Shown here piece after piece: positions 1 through 8,052 of a stretch of 64,000 nt of DNA. The position numbers and the translations under genes were made by a program. How positions within the stretch are numbered: the stretch's first letter is position 1; every line of letters begins with the position of its first letter. The DNA is from Sinomonas atrocyanea. Lineage in GTDB: Bacteria; Actinomycetota; Actinomycetes; Actinomycetales; Micrococcaceae. The stretch is taken from positions 2,046,001 through 2,110,000 of the forward strand of contig NZ_CP014518.1 in assembly GCF_001577305.1 (NCBI RefSeq), written 5' to 3'. The notes under the pieces are model-generated. The model worked only from the letters and a program-made list of their open reading frames with translations. It did no database searches and was not told the origin of the DNA.

Positions 1-97
1 CGATCGCCGCGGCCTCGCCGCTGAGGAGGCCCTCGACGGCCTTGCGCTCGCTCGGGCCCAGGGCGACTTCGGTCAGGATGAGGATCGGCGCGCTCAT
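1..97 (-). CDS. Hypothetical protein, 5' end only (runs off the window)
   Basis: Only the first 32 codons lie in the window, starting MSAPILILTEV on the minus strand. The ATG at 97-95 is supported by a TACTCT -10-like box at 104-109, six bases upstream, the arrangement seen before many genes here (leaderless type). The reading frame stays open to the window edge. The fragment is too short to assign a family, and I do not recognise it. Confidence 0.6.
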   Translation of the reverse strand, partial: MSAPILILTEVALGPSERKAVEGLLSGEAAAI

Positions 98-103
98 GGA
101 CCC

Positions 104-109
104 AGAGTA
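104..109 (-). promoter_or_regulatory. -10 box (TACTCT) of a likely leaderless promoter
   Basis: TACTCT on the minus strand is followed by GGGTCC and the ATG at 97. The six-base spacing would put the transcription start at about the start codon. It matches the recurrent pattern described in the findings. Confidence 0.4.
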
Positions 110-225
110 GGGCAGCGGCTGCCGCGAGCGGGAGAGGCTCAGCGCGCGCCTGCGTCCGGGCGGCGGGGCAGGCCGCGGCGGCGTCCGCGCGGGCCTGCCT
201 CACGGGTCCTCCCGGACCCTTTTGC

Positions 226-231
226 GACAAT
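226..231 (+). promoter_or_regulatory. -10 box (GACAAT) of a likely leaderless promoter
   Basis: GACAAT lies six bases before the ATG at 238, and no Shine-Dalgarno sequence fits in the gap. Transcription probably starts at or next to the ATG. Confidence 0.4.
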
Positions 232-237
232 GGGGAC

Positions 238-1482
238 ATGCCCGCCCGAGCCGCCCACGCGCCGTCGTCCGAGTCCGAGTCCGAGCCGCTGCCCCGCGCC
301 GTGTGGGCCCTCGCAGGGGCCGGGGCGGCCCTGGGGCTCGCCTCGGCGGCCGCAGCGTCGAGCTCGGCGCTCGCGACGTACTTCGCCCGGCGCATCGTCA
401 CCCCGGAACGGACCAAGACCGAGGACCAGGAGGTCCTCGCCGTCCAGGGCGAGGGCTCCTCCCGGCGGGTGATCCTCCGGGCGACCTCCGAGACACGGGC
501 CGAGGGGGAGTACAGCCTCTTCTTCGACGGCGGCGCCGGGCACGTGCGCCTGGGCGCGCCCATCGACTATGCGCCCGAGGAGACGACGGTGACGCGGCCG
601 GTCCTGGCCGAATACTCCGGAGACATCACCAAGGCGGTCCGGGCGCGCTGGAGCGGCTACGTCTACGGCTCGCCCGCGGACCTCGGCCTCGCGTACGAGG
701 ACGTGATACTGCCGCTCGACGTCGGCCGCGGCCCCGCCTGGTACGTCCCCGCGCCGGGGGCGACGTGGGCGATCCTTGTCCATGGCCGGGGGGCGACTCG
801 CGGCGAAGGGCTGCGTGCGCTCCCCACCGTCCAGGCACTGGGCATGCCGGCGCTGCTGATCTCCTACCGCAACGACGGGGAGGCGCCCGCCGCTCCGGAC
901 GGGCGCTACGGGCTCGGCATGACCGAGTGGCGCGACGTCGAGATTGCCATCCAGTACGCCCTCGACGCGGGCGCCCGCGACGTCGTCCTCTTCGGCTGGT
1001 CCATGGGCGGGGCGATCAGCCTGCTCGCCGCCGACTCATCCCTGCTGCGTGAGCACGTGCGCGCGCTCGTGCTCGACGCGCCCGTCGTCGACTGGGTGGA
1101 CGTGCTCGCCTACCAGGCCCGGCTCAACCGCATCCCCTCCCGGGTGGGACGCCTGGGCCAGCTGCTCCTCGGACGCTCCTGGGGACGGCGCCTGACGGGC
1201 CTGGCCGCGCCGCTGGACTTCAAGGCGATGGACTGGGTGACCCGTGCCGTCGAGCTGCGCACCCCGACCCTGATCCTGCACAGCGTGGACGACGACTTCG
1301 TCCCGGTCGGGCCCTCGCTCGAGCTCGCGAAGCGCAACCCCGAGATGGTCACGCTCGAGACGTTCCGGCACGCGCGCCACACGAAGGAATGGAATGTCGA
1401 TCCTGAGCGGTGGATGTCCGTGGTGAGCGCCTGGCTCTCCGATGTGCTCGCCCCCCGCCGGGCGCCGGGCGGCGCCGCCTGA
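238..1482 (+). CDS. Alpha/beta-fold hydrolase with an N-terminal membrane anchor
   Basis: A 414-residue serine hydrolase of the alpha/beta superfamily (dipeptidyl-peptidase or acyl-esterase-like); the substrate cannot be inferred. A hydrophobic Ala-rich segment at about residues 21-48 looks like a single membrane anchor or uncleaved signal, so the enzyme probably faces outward. The catalytic domain begins near residue 170 with an HGRG oxyanion-type loop. The nucleophile is Ser255 in GWSMGG, the acid is one of Asp351-353 in HSVDDD, and His381 in RHTKEW is the likely catalytic base. The start is supported by the -10 box at 226-231. The gene converges on ybaK with a 45-bp gap. Family assignment is firm; any specific activity is unknown. 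Confidence 0.85.
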   Translation: MPARAAHAPSSESESEPLPRAVWALAGAGAALGLASAAAASSSALATYFARRIVTPERTKTEDQEVLAVQGEGSSRRVILRATSETRAEGEYSLFFDGGAGHVRLGAPIDYAPEETTVTRPVLAEYSGDITKAVRARWSGYVYGSPADLGLAYEDVILPLDVGRGPAWYVPAPGATWAILVHGRGATRGEGLRALPTVQALGMPALLISYRNDGEAPAAPDGRYGLGMTEWRDVEIAIQYALDAGARDVVLFGWSMGGAISLLAADSSLLREHVRALVLDAPVVDWVDVLAYQARLNRIPSRVGRLGQLLLGRSWGRRLTGLAAPLDFKAMDWVTRAVELRTPTLILHSVDDDFVPVGPSLELAKRNPEMVTLETFRHARHTKEWNVDPERWMSVVSAWLSDVLAPRRAPGGAA

Positions 1483-1527
1483 CGCCGTGCGGGACCGCGA
1501 TCCCGGTCCGCTCCGGGGCGCCGGGCC

Positions 1528-2037
1528 TCAGTCTGCTGTGCGGAGGCGGGCGACCACCGCGCCCGTGAGGCGGACCAGGTCCGCGGGGGAGAGCTCGACG
1601 TCGAAGCCCCGCCGTCCGCCGGAGACGAGGACGGTGGCGTGGGCGAGGGCGGAATCGTCCACCGCCGTGGGGGAGGACTGCCGCTGGCCGAGGGGGGAGA
1701 TGCCCCCGCGCACGTAGCCCGTGCGCCGCTCCGCCGCGGCGGGATCGGCCATGGCTGCCTTCTTGGCCCCGAAGGCCGCGGCAGCGGCCTTGAGGTCGAG
1801 GCTCCCCGTCACCGGCACGACGGCCACGCAGAGGGTGCTCCCGCGGCCCGCCGCGACCTCCACCATCAGGGTCTTGAACACGCGCCCGGGATCGACGCCA
1901 AGGGCCTCCGCCGCCTCCGCCCCGTAGCTCGACACCGCGGGGTCGTGGCTGTAGGCGCGCGCCGTGTACGGCACGCCGGCCGCATCGAGGGCCTTCGTGG
2001 CGGGGGTGCCGGGGCCGTCCTTCGCCTTCTTCGCCAC
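1528..2037 (-). CDS. ybaK: Cys-tRNA(Pro)/Cys-tRNA(Cys) deacylase, YbaK/EbsC family
   Basis: A 169-residue protein matching the YbaK/EbsC editing-domain family over its full length. It begins with the typical TPATKALDAAG stretch, followed by a HDP segment and LGVDPGRVFKTLM; the family's conserved lysine lies in the VFKTL strand. These trans-editing enzymes hydrolyse Cys mischarged onto tRNA(Pro) by prolyl-tRNA synthetase in the cytosol. The gene's ATG lies just 1 nt beyond the stop of sufE, so it is probably the last gene of an sseA-sufE-ybaK transcript. A free-standing editing domain with no synthetase attached is the usual form. Confidence 0.9.
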   Translation of the reverse strand: MAKKAKDGPGTPATKALDAAGVPYTARAYSHDPAVSSYGAEAAEALGVDPGRVFKTLMVEVAAGRGSTLCVAVVPVTGSLDLKAAAAAFGAKKAAMADPAAAERRTGYVRGGISPLGQRQSSPTAVDDSALAHATVLVSGGRRGFDVELSPADLVRLTGAVVARLRTAD

Positions 2038-2038
2038 G

Positions 2039-2512
2039 TCAGGCGCCCAGGGGGCACTCCCCGCGCACCTTGCGCTTGATCCGACCGAGCATGGCCGCCA
2101 TGCCCCTCATCCGCAGCGGGCTCACCAGGCGGGTCAGGCCCAGCTCTTCGGGCATGTCGTCCGGCACCGCGAGGATCTCGGCGGCGGTCAGGCCGTCCAG
2201 GCCCTCGTGGAGCACGGAGGCGAAGCCCCGGGTGGTGGGAGCCTCGGGCGGAGCCGAGAAGAACAGCCGGACCACGGGCCCCGAGGCGGACGGCGTGCCC
2301 TCGGGCGCCTGTTCGGTCTCGATCGAGATGAACAGCGGCGACTGGCACTCGACGACCTGCTCCAGCAGCTCGGGGTGGTCGTGGTACCGCTCCGGCAGCT
2401 CGGGCAGCGACTGCGAGAACTCGAGCAGCAGCTGGAGCCGCTCGCGCTCCTCGACGGCCTGGAAGTCTTCGACGATCTCCGCCAGCGCGGCGGGCAAGGT
2501 GTTGGTGCTCAT
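2039..2512 (-). CDS. sufE: SufE family cysteine desulfurase activator
   Basis: A 157-residue SufE protein. It accepts persulfide sulfur from a SufS/CsdA-type cysteine desulfurase and passes it to Fe-S cluster assembly. The family-defining cysteine is Cys56 in VVECQSPLF, after the typical PELPERYHDHP segment; the C-terminal part carries the SPLRMRGM-type motif. The start has a strong upstream GGAGGAG. The gene lies downstream of the rhodanese gene on the same strand, separated by 122 nt that contain a stable hairpin, and its stop abuts ybaK. A rhodanese next to SufE suggests a sulfur-relay module, although no SufS lies in this window. Confidence 0.93.
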   Translation of the reverse strand: MSTNTLPAALAEIVEDFQAVEERERLQLLLEFSQSLPELPERYHDHPELLEQVVECQSPLFISIETEQAPEGTPSASGPVVRLFFSAPPEAPTTRGFASVLHEGLDGLTAAEILAVPDDMPEELGLTRLVSPLRMRGMAAMLGRIKRKVRGECPLGA

Positions 2513-2532
2513 CTCCTCCAGAGTAAGCCCAA

Positions 2533-2571
2533 GGCCCCGCCGGACGGCGCGCGTTCGCCGTCGGCGGGGCC
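2533..2571 (-). terminator. Intergenic hairpin between sseA and sufE
   Basis: A GC-rich inverted repeat (GGCCCCGCC at 2533-2541 pairing with GGCGGGGCC at 2563-2571, with more pairing inside) has no T-run. It sits about 20 nt before the sufE start, so it may be a partial terminator or an mRNA-processing hairpin that lowers sufE output relative to sseA. Confidence 0.4.
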
Positions 2572-2592
2572 CTGTGTGACACCCGGTTGCGT

Positions 2593-2634
2593 CAGCTCAG
2601 CGGCCAGGTGCTGTCCGTCCGCGGGCGCCGCGCC

Positions 2635-2654
<20 letters not shown>
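2593..2654. repeat. Direct duplication of the sseA stop-codon region (19 bp, period 43)
   Basis: CAGCTCAGCGGCCAGGTGC at 2593-2611 recurs at 2636-2654 with one mismatch. The second copy contains the last codons of the minus-strand sseA gene; its stop codon is at 2637-2635. The other copy lies just downstream of the gene. Confidence 0.75.
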
Positions 2655-3549
<895 letters not shown>

Positions 3550-3767
3550 GGTGTGCCTTTCGCTCGGCTGAGCCAGGGCGCGCGGCGGATGGCCGGACGG
3601 CGGACGCCGCGCCCCTGAAGTGGTCCCCACCAGCGTAGCCACGCACGCGGGGAAGCGTGTGGGCCCGGGTGGCATGAGTCACGCGGAGCAACATGTCCGC
3701 GGCGGGGCCCTCGCAGGCCGTCCTGTGCGGTTGGGCACACTGTGGCCCCCACGCCCGCGCGCGGCGG

Positions 3768-3773
3768 TAAGCT
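3768..3773 (+). promoter_or_regulatory. Possible -10 box (TAAGCT) for zapE
   Basis: TAAGCT lies 40 nt before the TTG start of zapE in the 264-bp divergent region. No convincing -35 element is visible. Confidence 0.25.
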
Positions 3774-3813
3774 GGCCGGTGGCCCACCGACCCCATGACC
3801 ACGGACGGAACCC

Positions 3814-4848
3814 TTGGCGACTGTCGAACACCTCACCACCCGCACGCCCAGAGTGTCCGTCGAGGAGCTCCTGACGGGCCTGCGGCCGTCCGCCCGGTTC
3901 GGGGAGGTGTCCTTCTCGAGCTACCGCCCTGACCCGGCGCAGCCCACCCAGGCCGCCGCGGTGAAGGAACTCGAGGCGTTCAGCGATGGGATCGGCGCCT
4001 CTGCCGGCGGGCTGCTCTCGCGGCTGTTCGGCTCCAAGCCGGCCACTCGCGCCGGGATCTACCTCGACGGCGGCTTCGGTGTCGGCAAGACCCACCTGCT
4101 CGCCTCCCTCTGGCACGCGGCCCCCGGTCCGAAGGCCTTCGGCACCTTCGTCGAGTACACGAACCTCGTCGGGGCGCTGTCCTTCCGCAAGACGGTCGAT
4201 GCCCTGAGCTCGTACAAGCTCGTGTGCATCGACGAGTTCGAGCTCGACGACCCCGGCGACACCGTGCTCATGTCCCGGCTCATGCGCGAGCTGGCCGACG
4301 CCGGCGTGAAGCTCGCGGCCACGTCGAACACGCTTCCGGGCTCGCTCGGCGAGGGCAGGTTCGCTGCCGTCGACTTCCAGCGCGAGATCCAGGTGCTGGC
4401 CGACCAGTTCGACGTCGTGCGGATCGACGGCGAGGACTACCGCCACCGCGGACTCCCGGCGGCGCCGGCGCCGCTGGAGACCCACGAGCTCGATGCCCGG
4501 ATGAACGCGGAGTTCGACGGCGGCCTGGTCGCCGTCGACGATTTCGGGGCCCTCCTGAAGCATCTCGCCGGGGTCCATCCCAGCCGGTACCGCCAGCTCA
4601 TCGACGGGATCGACGGGGTCGTGTGGAAGGACGTCCACACGATCGAGTCGCAGGCGACCGCACTGCGCTTCGTGGTCCTCGCCGACCGGCTCTACGACAG
4701 GGACGTGCCCATCCTGGCCTCCGGCGTCCCGTTCGACCAGCTCTTCACCGAGGAGATGATGGCGGGCGGGTACATGAAGAAGTACTTCCGGGCCGTCTCC
4801 CGACTGACGGCCCTGGCCCGCGAGGGCCAGACGCACGAGCCGTCCTGA
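3814..4848 (+). CDS. zapE: Cell division protein ZapE (AFG1-like P-loop ATPase)
   Basis: A 344-residue AFG1/ZapE-family ATPase. In proteobacteria ZapE acts on the FtsZ ring; the actinobacterial role is less clear. Walker A is GGFGVGKT (residues 86-93) and Walker B is CIDEFEL with Asp140/Glu141. A sensor-like ATSNT segment follows, and the C-terminal half has the family motif RYRQLIDGIDGV. The start is TTG at 3814; no in-frame ATG exists nearby and a weak GACGGA lies upstream. It is a single-gene transcript, divergent from sseA and followed by a hairpin at 4864-4895. Confidence 0.92.
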   Translation: MATVEHLTTRTPRVSVEELLTGLRPSARFGEVSFSSYRPDPAQPTQAAAVKELEAFSDGIGASAGGLLSRLFGSKPATRAGIYLDGGFGVGKTHLLASLWHAAPGPKAFGTFVEYTNLVGALSFRKTVDALSSYKLVCIDEFELDDPGDTVLMSRLMRELADAGVKLAATSNTLPGSLGEGRFAAVDFQREIQVLADQFDVVRIDGEDYRHRGLPAAPAPLETHELDARMNAEFDGGLVAVDDFGALLKHLAGVHPSRYRQLIDGIDGVVWKDVHTIESQATALRFVVLADRLYDRDVPILASGVPFDQLFTEEMMAGGYMKKYFRAVSRLTALAREGQTHEPS

Positions 4849-4863
4849 CCCCAGAGACGCCAA

Positions 4864-4895
4864 GTGCCGGTCCCGCCTCGCGGCGGTACCGGCAC
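4864..4895. terminator. Hairpin terminator downstream of zapE
   Basis: GTGCCGGT-C-CCGCC pairs with GGCGG-T-ACCGGCAC around a TCGC loop. There is no long T-run, as is common in high-GC actinobacteria. It may also end transcripts arriving from the small ORF on the other strand. Confidence 0.55.
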
Positions 4896-5019
4896 CCAGT
4901 GACGATGATCGGGCTGATGAGGCTCAGGCCCTCAGCCGTAGGCCGATTGCTCGACCGGTGGACCAGCAGTGTTCCGGGACGAGGTCCCGATCCACGCCGT
5001 TCACAGGATCGAAAGCGGC
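4896..5019. other. Region without a recognisable gene
   Basis: This 124-bp stretch lies between the zapE terminator and the small ORF at 5020-5115. I see no coding signature, repeat or RNA family in it. On the minus strand it would be the 3' untranslated part of the small-ORF transcript. Confidence 0.4.
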
Positions 5020-5115
5020 CTACTGGACTCCGCAGACGCGGTCGGCGAGCCTGTCGCCGAGCCTGTCATGGGTGGGATCCTCAGCCTTGCCCTTCATCTC
5101 GTCGAGAAGAAACAC
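5020..5115 (-). CDS. Small ORF, 31 residues, unrecognised
   Basis: A minus-strand ORF reading MFLLDEMKGKAED... and ending ...ADRVCGVQ, with a GTG start at 5115. A near-perfect Shine-Dalgarno (AGGAAAGGAGG) lies five bases before the GTG. A well-spaced promoter lies upstream (TTGGAA at 5188-5193, 17 bp, TACGAT at 5165-5170). The peptide is short, highly charged and amphipathic, with a DRLGDRLADRV stretch. It faintly resembles short Lys/Asp-rich actinobacterial antitoxin-like or CsbD-like proteins, but I cannot assign it. It sits just downstream of the tRNA array on the same strand, behind a terminator. The expression signals make it credible despite its size. Confidence 0.5.
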   Translation of the reverse strand: MFLLDEMKGKAEDPTHDRLGDRLADRVCGVQ

Positions 5116-5164
5116 GGCCACCTCCTTTCCTGCCTCCGGGGCCAGTTCGCCCCTGCTGTGCTCG

Positions 5165-5193
5165 ATCGTAGCCACGGAGGAGTGGCTTTCCAA
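5165..5193 (-). promoter_or_regulatory. Sigma-70-type promoter for the 31-codon ORF
   Basis: On the minus strand, TTGGAA (5193-5188) and TACGAT (5170-5165) are separated by exactly 17 bp. Transcription would start near 5158, giving a leader of about 40 nt that carries the strong SD of the ORF at 5020-5115. Confidence 0.55.
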
Positions 5194-5269
5194 CCGGTCG
5201 GTGCCGAAAGGGGTTCCGCTATCAGCGGACGGGAAGGCCGCGCCGCCGGCGGCACGGGGGAGAGACGCG

Positions 5270-5293
5270 AAAGGCGCCCCACGAGGGAGCGCC
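5270..5293 (-). terminator. Terminator of the minus-strand tRNA array
   Basis: A GGCGC-T-CCC / GGG-GCGCC hairpin with a four-base loop, followed on the minus strand by TTTCGCG, begins six bases after the last tRNA-Val. Confidence 0.5.
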
Positions 5294-5298
5294 GAGAG

Positions 5299-5370
5299 TG
5301 GGCGATACTGGGATCGAACCAGTGACCTCTTCCGTGTCAGGGAAGCGCGCTACCGCTGCGCCAATCGCCC
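5299..5370 (-). tRNA. tRNA-Val(GAC)
   Basis: A 72-nt cloverleaf with acceptor stem GGGCGAT/ATCGCCC, anticodon loop CTGACAC (anticodon GAC, reading GTC/GTT) and T-loop TTCGATC. No CCA is encoded. It is the last and seventh tRNA of the minus-strand array, and one of three identical copies. Confidence 0.95.
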
Positions 5371-5409
5371 CGGGGGCTGTTCACGTCTGGTTCCCCAGGA
5401 GGGGAAGAG

Positions 5410-5482
<73 letters not shown>

Positions 5483-5504
5483 GTGGGGAGCTGCTGCTCC
5501 TCCG

Positions 5505-5576
5505 TGGGCGATACTGGGATCGAACCAGTGACCTCTTCCGTGTCAGGGAAGCGCGCTACCGCTGCGCCAATCGCCC
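5505..5576 (-). tRNA. tRNA-Val(GAC)
   Basis: A second copy, identical in sequence to the tRNA-Val at 5299-5370, with loop CTGACAC giving anticodon GAC. It lies 22 nt downstream of a tRNA-Gly in the first block of the duplicated pair. Confidence 0.95.
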
Positions 5577-5625
5577 GGGTCCTTCAGGTGTCCTCCCGAG
5601 CCCAGGAGGGGCTTAACGGGAAGAG

Positions 5626-5698
<73 letters not shown>

Positions 5699-5721
5699 GT
5701 GGGGGAGCTGCTGCTCCTCCG

Positions 5722-5793
5722 TGGGCGATACTGGGATCGAACCAGTGACCTCTTCCGTGTCAGGGAAGCGCGCTACCGCTGCGCCAATCGCCC
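5722..5793 (-). tRNA. tRNA-Val(GAC)
   Basis: A third copy of tRNA-Val with anticodon GAC. It lies between tRNA-Cys and tRNA-Gly in transcription order. Confidence 0.95.
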
Positions 5794-5826
5794 TCACTCC
5801 CGTGCGGGAGCAGGTTGTGTCCACCG

Positions 5827-5897
5827 AGGTGGGGACGGGATTCGAACCCGCGTATACGGCTTTGCAGGCCGCTGCCTCGCCTCTCGGCCACCCCACC
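5827..5897 (-). tRNA. tRNA-Cys(GCA)
   Basis: A 71-nt cloverleaf with acceptor GGTGGGG/CCCCACC, U discriminator, anticodon loop CTGCAAA (anticodon GCA) and T-loop TTCGAAT. The U discriminator is the expected identity element for cysteine. It is the second gene of the array in transcription order. Confidence 0.95.
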
Positions 5898-5935
5898 GTG
5901 TAGGCATCGAGATGATGCTTCGACAGTGTCCTGCG

Positions 5936-6008
<73 letters not shown>

Positions 6009-6093
6009 GGGGGTTTTCCGCGAAGCCCATGCCCGGTGTGCCTTCCTCGCGGAGTGCAGTTCGCCGGTCTCGGGCCCGCTTCAACGAGTTACG

Positions 6094-6123
6094 ACTCTAT
6101 CGGACCGTGAGCTCATTGCACAA
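6094..6123 (-). promoter_or_regulatory. Promoter of the seven-tRNA array
   Basis: Minus-strand TTGTGC (6123-6118), 18 bp, then TAGAGT (6099-6094). The -10 element continues as TAGAGTCGTAA, the same 11 bases found in the divergent tRNA-Val(CAC) promoter. Confidence 0.6.
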
Positions 6124-6165
6124 ATCCGCCGGCGCCGTGTCCCGCCGGGCGGCTCGGGGGTGGAT

Positions 6166-6195
6166 TTGGCAGTCGGGTGGCGTCTGGGCTAGAGT
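6166..6195 (+). promoter_or_regulatory. Promoter of tRNA-Val(CAC)
   Basis: TTGGCA (6166-6171), 18 bp, then TAGAGT (6190-6195), extended as TAGAGTCGTAA. It faces away from the array promoter about 70 bp away. Confidence 0.6.
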
Positions 6196-6234
6196 CGTAA
6201 AGCGCTCGGGCCGGGAAACCGGACGGGCAGGAAC

Positions 6235-6306
6235 GGGCGATTGGCGCAGTGGTAGCGCGCTTCGTTCACACCGAAGAGGTCACTGGTTCGAACCCAGTAT
6301 CGCCCA
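6235..6306 (+). tRNA. tRNA-Val(CAC)
   Basis: A 72-nt cloverleaf almost identical to tRNA-Val(GAC), but with anticodon stem-loop CTTCG-TTCACAC-CGAAG, so the anticodon is CAC (codon GTG). Unlike its neighbours it is followed by an encoded CCA at 6307-6309. It is divergent from the minus-strand array and has its own promoter and terminator. Confidence 0.96.
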
Positions 6307-6311
6307 CCATG

Positions 6312-6345
6312 AGGACCCCCGGACTGTGTCCGGGGGTCCTTTGTT
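6312..6345 (+). terminator. Intrinsic terminator of tRNA-Val(CAC)
   Basis: A 13-bp perfect stem (AGGACCCCCGGAC / GTCCGGGGGTCCT) with a TGT loop, followed by TTGTT, begins directly after the CCA end. Confidence 0.85.
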
Positions 6346-6411
6346 CTGTGCAGGCTCACCCGTGGTGATCCGTGCGCCGAGACTGTCGGACCCCCGTGAA
6401 AGGCTTTCACC

Positions 6412-7383
6412 ATGACAGCCCCTGAACTCGCAGCAGCGTCTCCTGACGGGTTCGGACGCATGTACCGGCGTTCGTTCCGGGAACCGCCGACCGTCCCCTC
6501 GATCACGACCGTCATCTCCCAGCAGCCGGTGGAGCTGGACGGCTGGCGGAGCTACATGGCGGCCAAGCACGTGGCCGACCATCCGGAGCTGGGGCAGGTG
6601 GCAGCCGACCCGTCCAAGATGCGCAGGCTCGTCCGCACCGCCGTGGATGCCTCCGAGGCCTACGCGCGCTCGGCGGCCGAGCGCGGCGACCGGGTCCACA
6701 GCTATGCAGAGCAGCTGGCGCTCCAGGCCCTCGGCAGGCCCCATCGGGTCCAGGAAACGCTCGAGGCCCTGCGGGAGCGCGGGGAAGAGGGCTTCGCCCG
6801 CAGCGTGGACCACTGGTGGCAGGCCTTCGGGGTCGAACCCGTCGCCGCCGAGCTCACCGTCTGGAACCACTCCCTCGGGTACGCCGGCACGCTCGACCTC
6901 GTGGCGAGGATCAACGGACGCATCTGCCTCGTCGACTACAAGACGAAGGGCACCTCGCGGGACGGCCGGGTCAAGTCCCTTGATGACAAGGTGGCGATGC
7001 AGCTCGTGGCCGGGATGAAGGCCGAGGAGAGCCTCGTCGACGCCGAAGCAGGCACGTGGGAACCCTGGGCCCACGGCGAGGACCCGCTGCTGATCGCCGT
7101 CGCGGTGGGAGAGACCGAGCACGCCGCCGTCCGCGTCAATCCTGAGGTGCGTCGGCACCACTGGTCCACGTTCTGCCAGCTGCGCCGTGTCTGGGGTGCC
7201 CGGGTGGAGGCCGCCTCAGCCGGCCGTACCCTCCTGCCCCTGGCCCCACCGCCTCCGGCCGCCCTCGCGCCCCAGCCCGCGGTCGGCCAGCCTCCTGTCG
7301 GCCAGCCCGCGGTCGGCGAGCCCATGGACCCTCAGCCCGCGGCCGCCCTTCCCGTCCCTGACCACGCCACGCCCGGCCACTAG
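6412..7383 (+). CDS. PD-(D/E)XK nuclease-family protein with a Pro-rich tail
   Basis: A 323-residue protein with a PD-(D/E)XK nuclease core. Glu147, the GTLD motif (Asp162) and VDYKTK (Asp175, Lys177) are in the right order and spacing, so the catalytic residues look intact. The fold resembles the Cas4/RecB-like or phage-exonuclease branch. The C-terminal 65 residues are low complexity, with VGQP-type repeats around 300-305. The gene follows the tRNA-Val terminator and precedes def by 72 nt on the same strand. Similar ORFs upstream of def are, to my knowledge, usually annotated as hypothetical in Arthrobacter relatives. Its substrate is unknown; no CRISPR or recBCD partner is nearby. Confidence 0.8.
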   Translation: MTAPELAAASPDGFGRMYRRSFREPPTVPSITTVISQQPVELDGWRSYMAAKHVADHPELGQVAADPSKMRRLVRTAVDASEAYARSAAERGDRVHSYAEQLALQALGRPHRVQETLEALRERGEEGFARSVDHWWQAFGVEPVAAELTVWNHSLGYAGTLDLVARINGRICLVDYKTKGTSRDGRVKSLDDKVAMQLVAGMKAEESLVDAEAGTWEPWAHGEDPLLIAVAVGETEHAAVRVNPEVRRHHWSTFCQLRRVWGARVEAASAGRTLLPLAPPPPAALAPQPAVGQPPVGQPAVGEPMDPQPAAALPVPDHATPGH

Positions 7384-7455
7384 ACTTGAGGCGCCCCGCG
7401 CCGCGCCCCTTCCGGGTGTAAGAAACGCACCGGCTCTGACCAGAAAGGCCCGATC

Positions 7456-8052
7456 ATGGCTGTCCTGCCCATCAGGATCATCGGCGACCCAGTGCTCCGC
7501 ACGGTCGCCGAACCGGTGACGGACTTCGGTCCGGGCCTCAGGCGGCTCGTGGCGGACATGCTCGAGACGATGGAGGACGTCGACGGCGCAGGCCTCGCAG
7601 CACCGCAGGTCGGCGTCAGCCAGCGCGTCTTCACGTACCAGATGGACGGCGTACGCGGTCATGTCGTCAACCCCGTCCTGGAGCTATCGGACGACTTCCA
7701 GGAGGACATGGTCGAGGGCTGCCTGAGCATCCCCGGGGTCGCCTTCCCCGTGCGCCGGCGCGCTCGCGCGGTGGTGCGGGGGTACGACGCCGACGGCTCT
7801 CCCGTCGAGTTCGCGGCCGAGGGCCTCCTCGCGCGGATCGCCCAGCACGAGACGGACCACCTCGATGGGGTGCTGTTCCCCGACCGGCTCGAGGGCGAGG
7901 ACCGCAAGGCCGCGCTGCGGGCCATCCGCTCGATCGACTACCGCTCGCAGGTCGACGCGACGGTGGGCAAGCGCGCGGCCCGGATCGGCTCGGCCTTCGG
8001 GACCGGCAATGCGGCACCGGGAGCGGCCTTCGGGGTGGGGCCGCGCCGATGA
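7456..8052 (+). CDS. def: Peptide deformylase
   Basis: A 198-residue peptide deformylase that removes the N-formyl group from nascent proteins using a metal-bound water. All three family motifs are present: GAGLAAPQVG (44-53), EGCLSIPG with metal ligand Cys89, and QHETDHLDG with ligands His131 and His135 and catalytic Glu132. A short Gly/Ala-rich tail extends past the core. The stop overlaps the start of fmt (ATGA), so formylation and deformylation of initiator Met are encoded together. Confidence 0.97.
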   Translation: MAVLPIRIIGDPVLRTVAEPVTDFGPGLRRLVADMLETMEDVDGAGLAAPQVGVSQRVFTYQMDGVRGHVVNPVLELSDDFQEDMVEGCLSIPGVAFPVRRRARAVVRGYDADGSPVEFAAEGLLARIAQHETDHLDGVLFPDRLEGEDRKAALRAIRSIDYRSQVDATVGKRAARIGSAFGTGNAAPGAAFGVGPRR

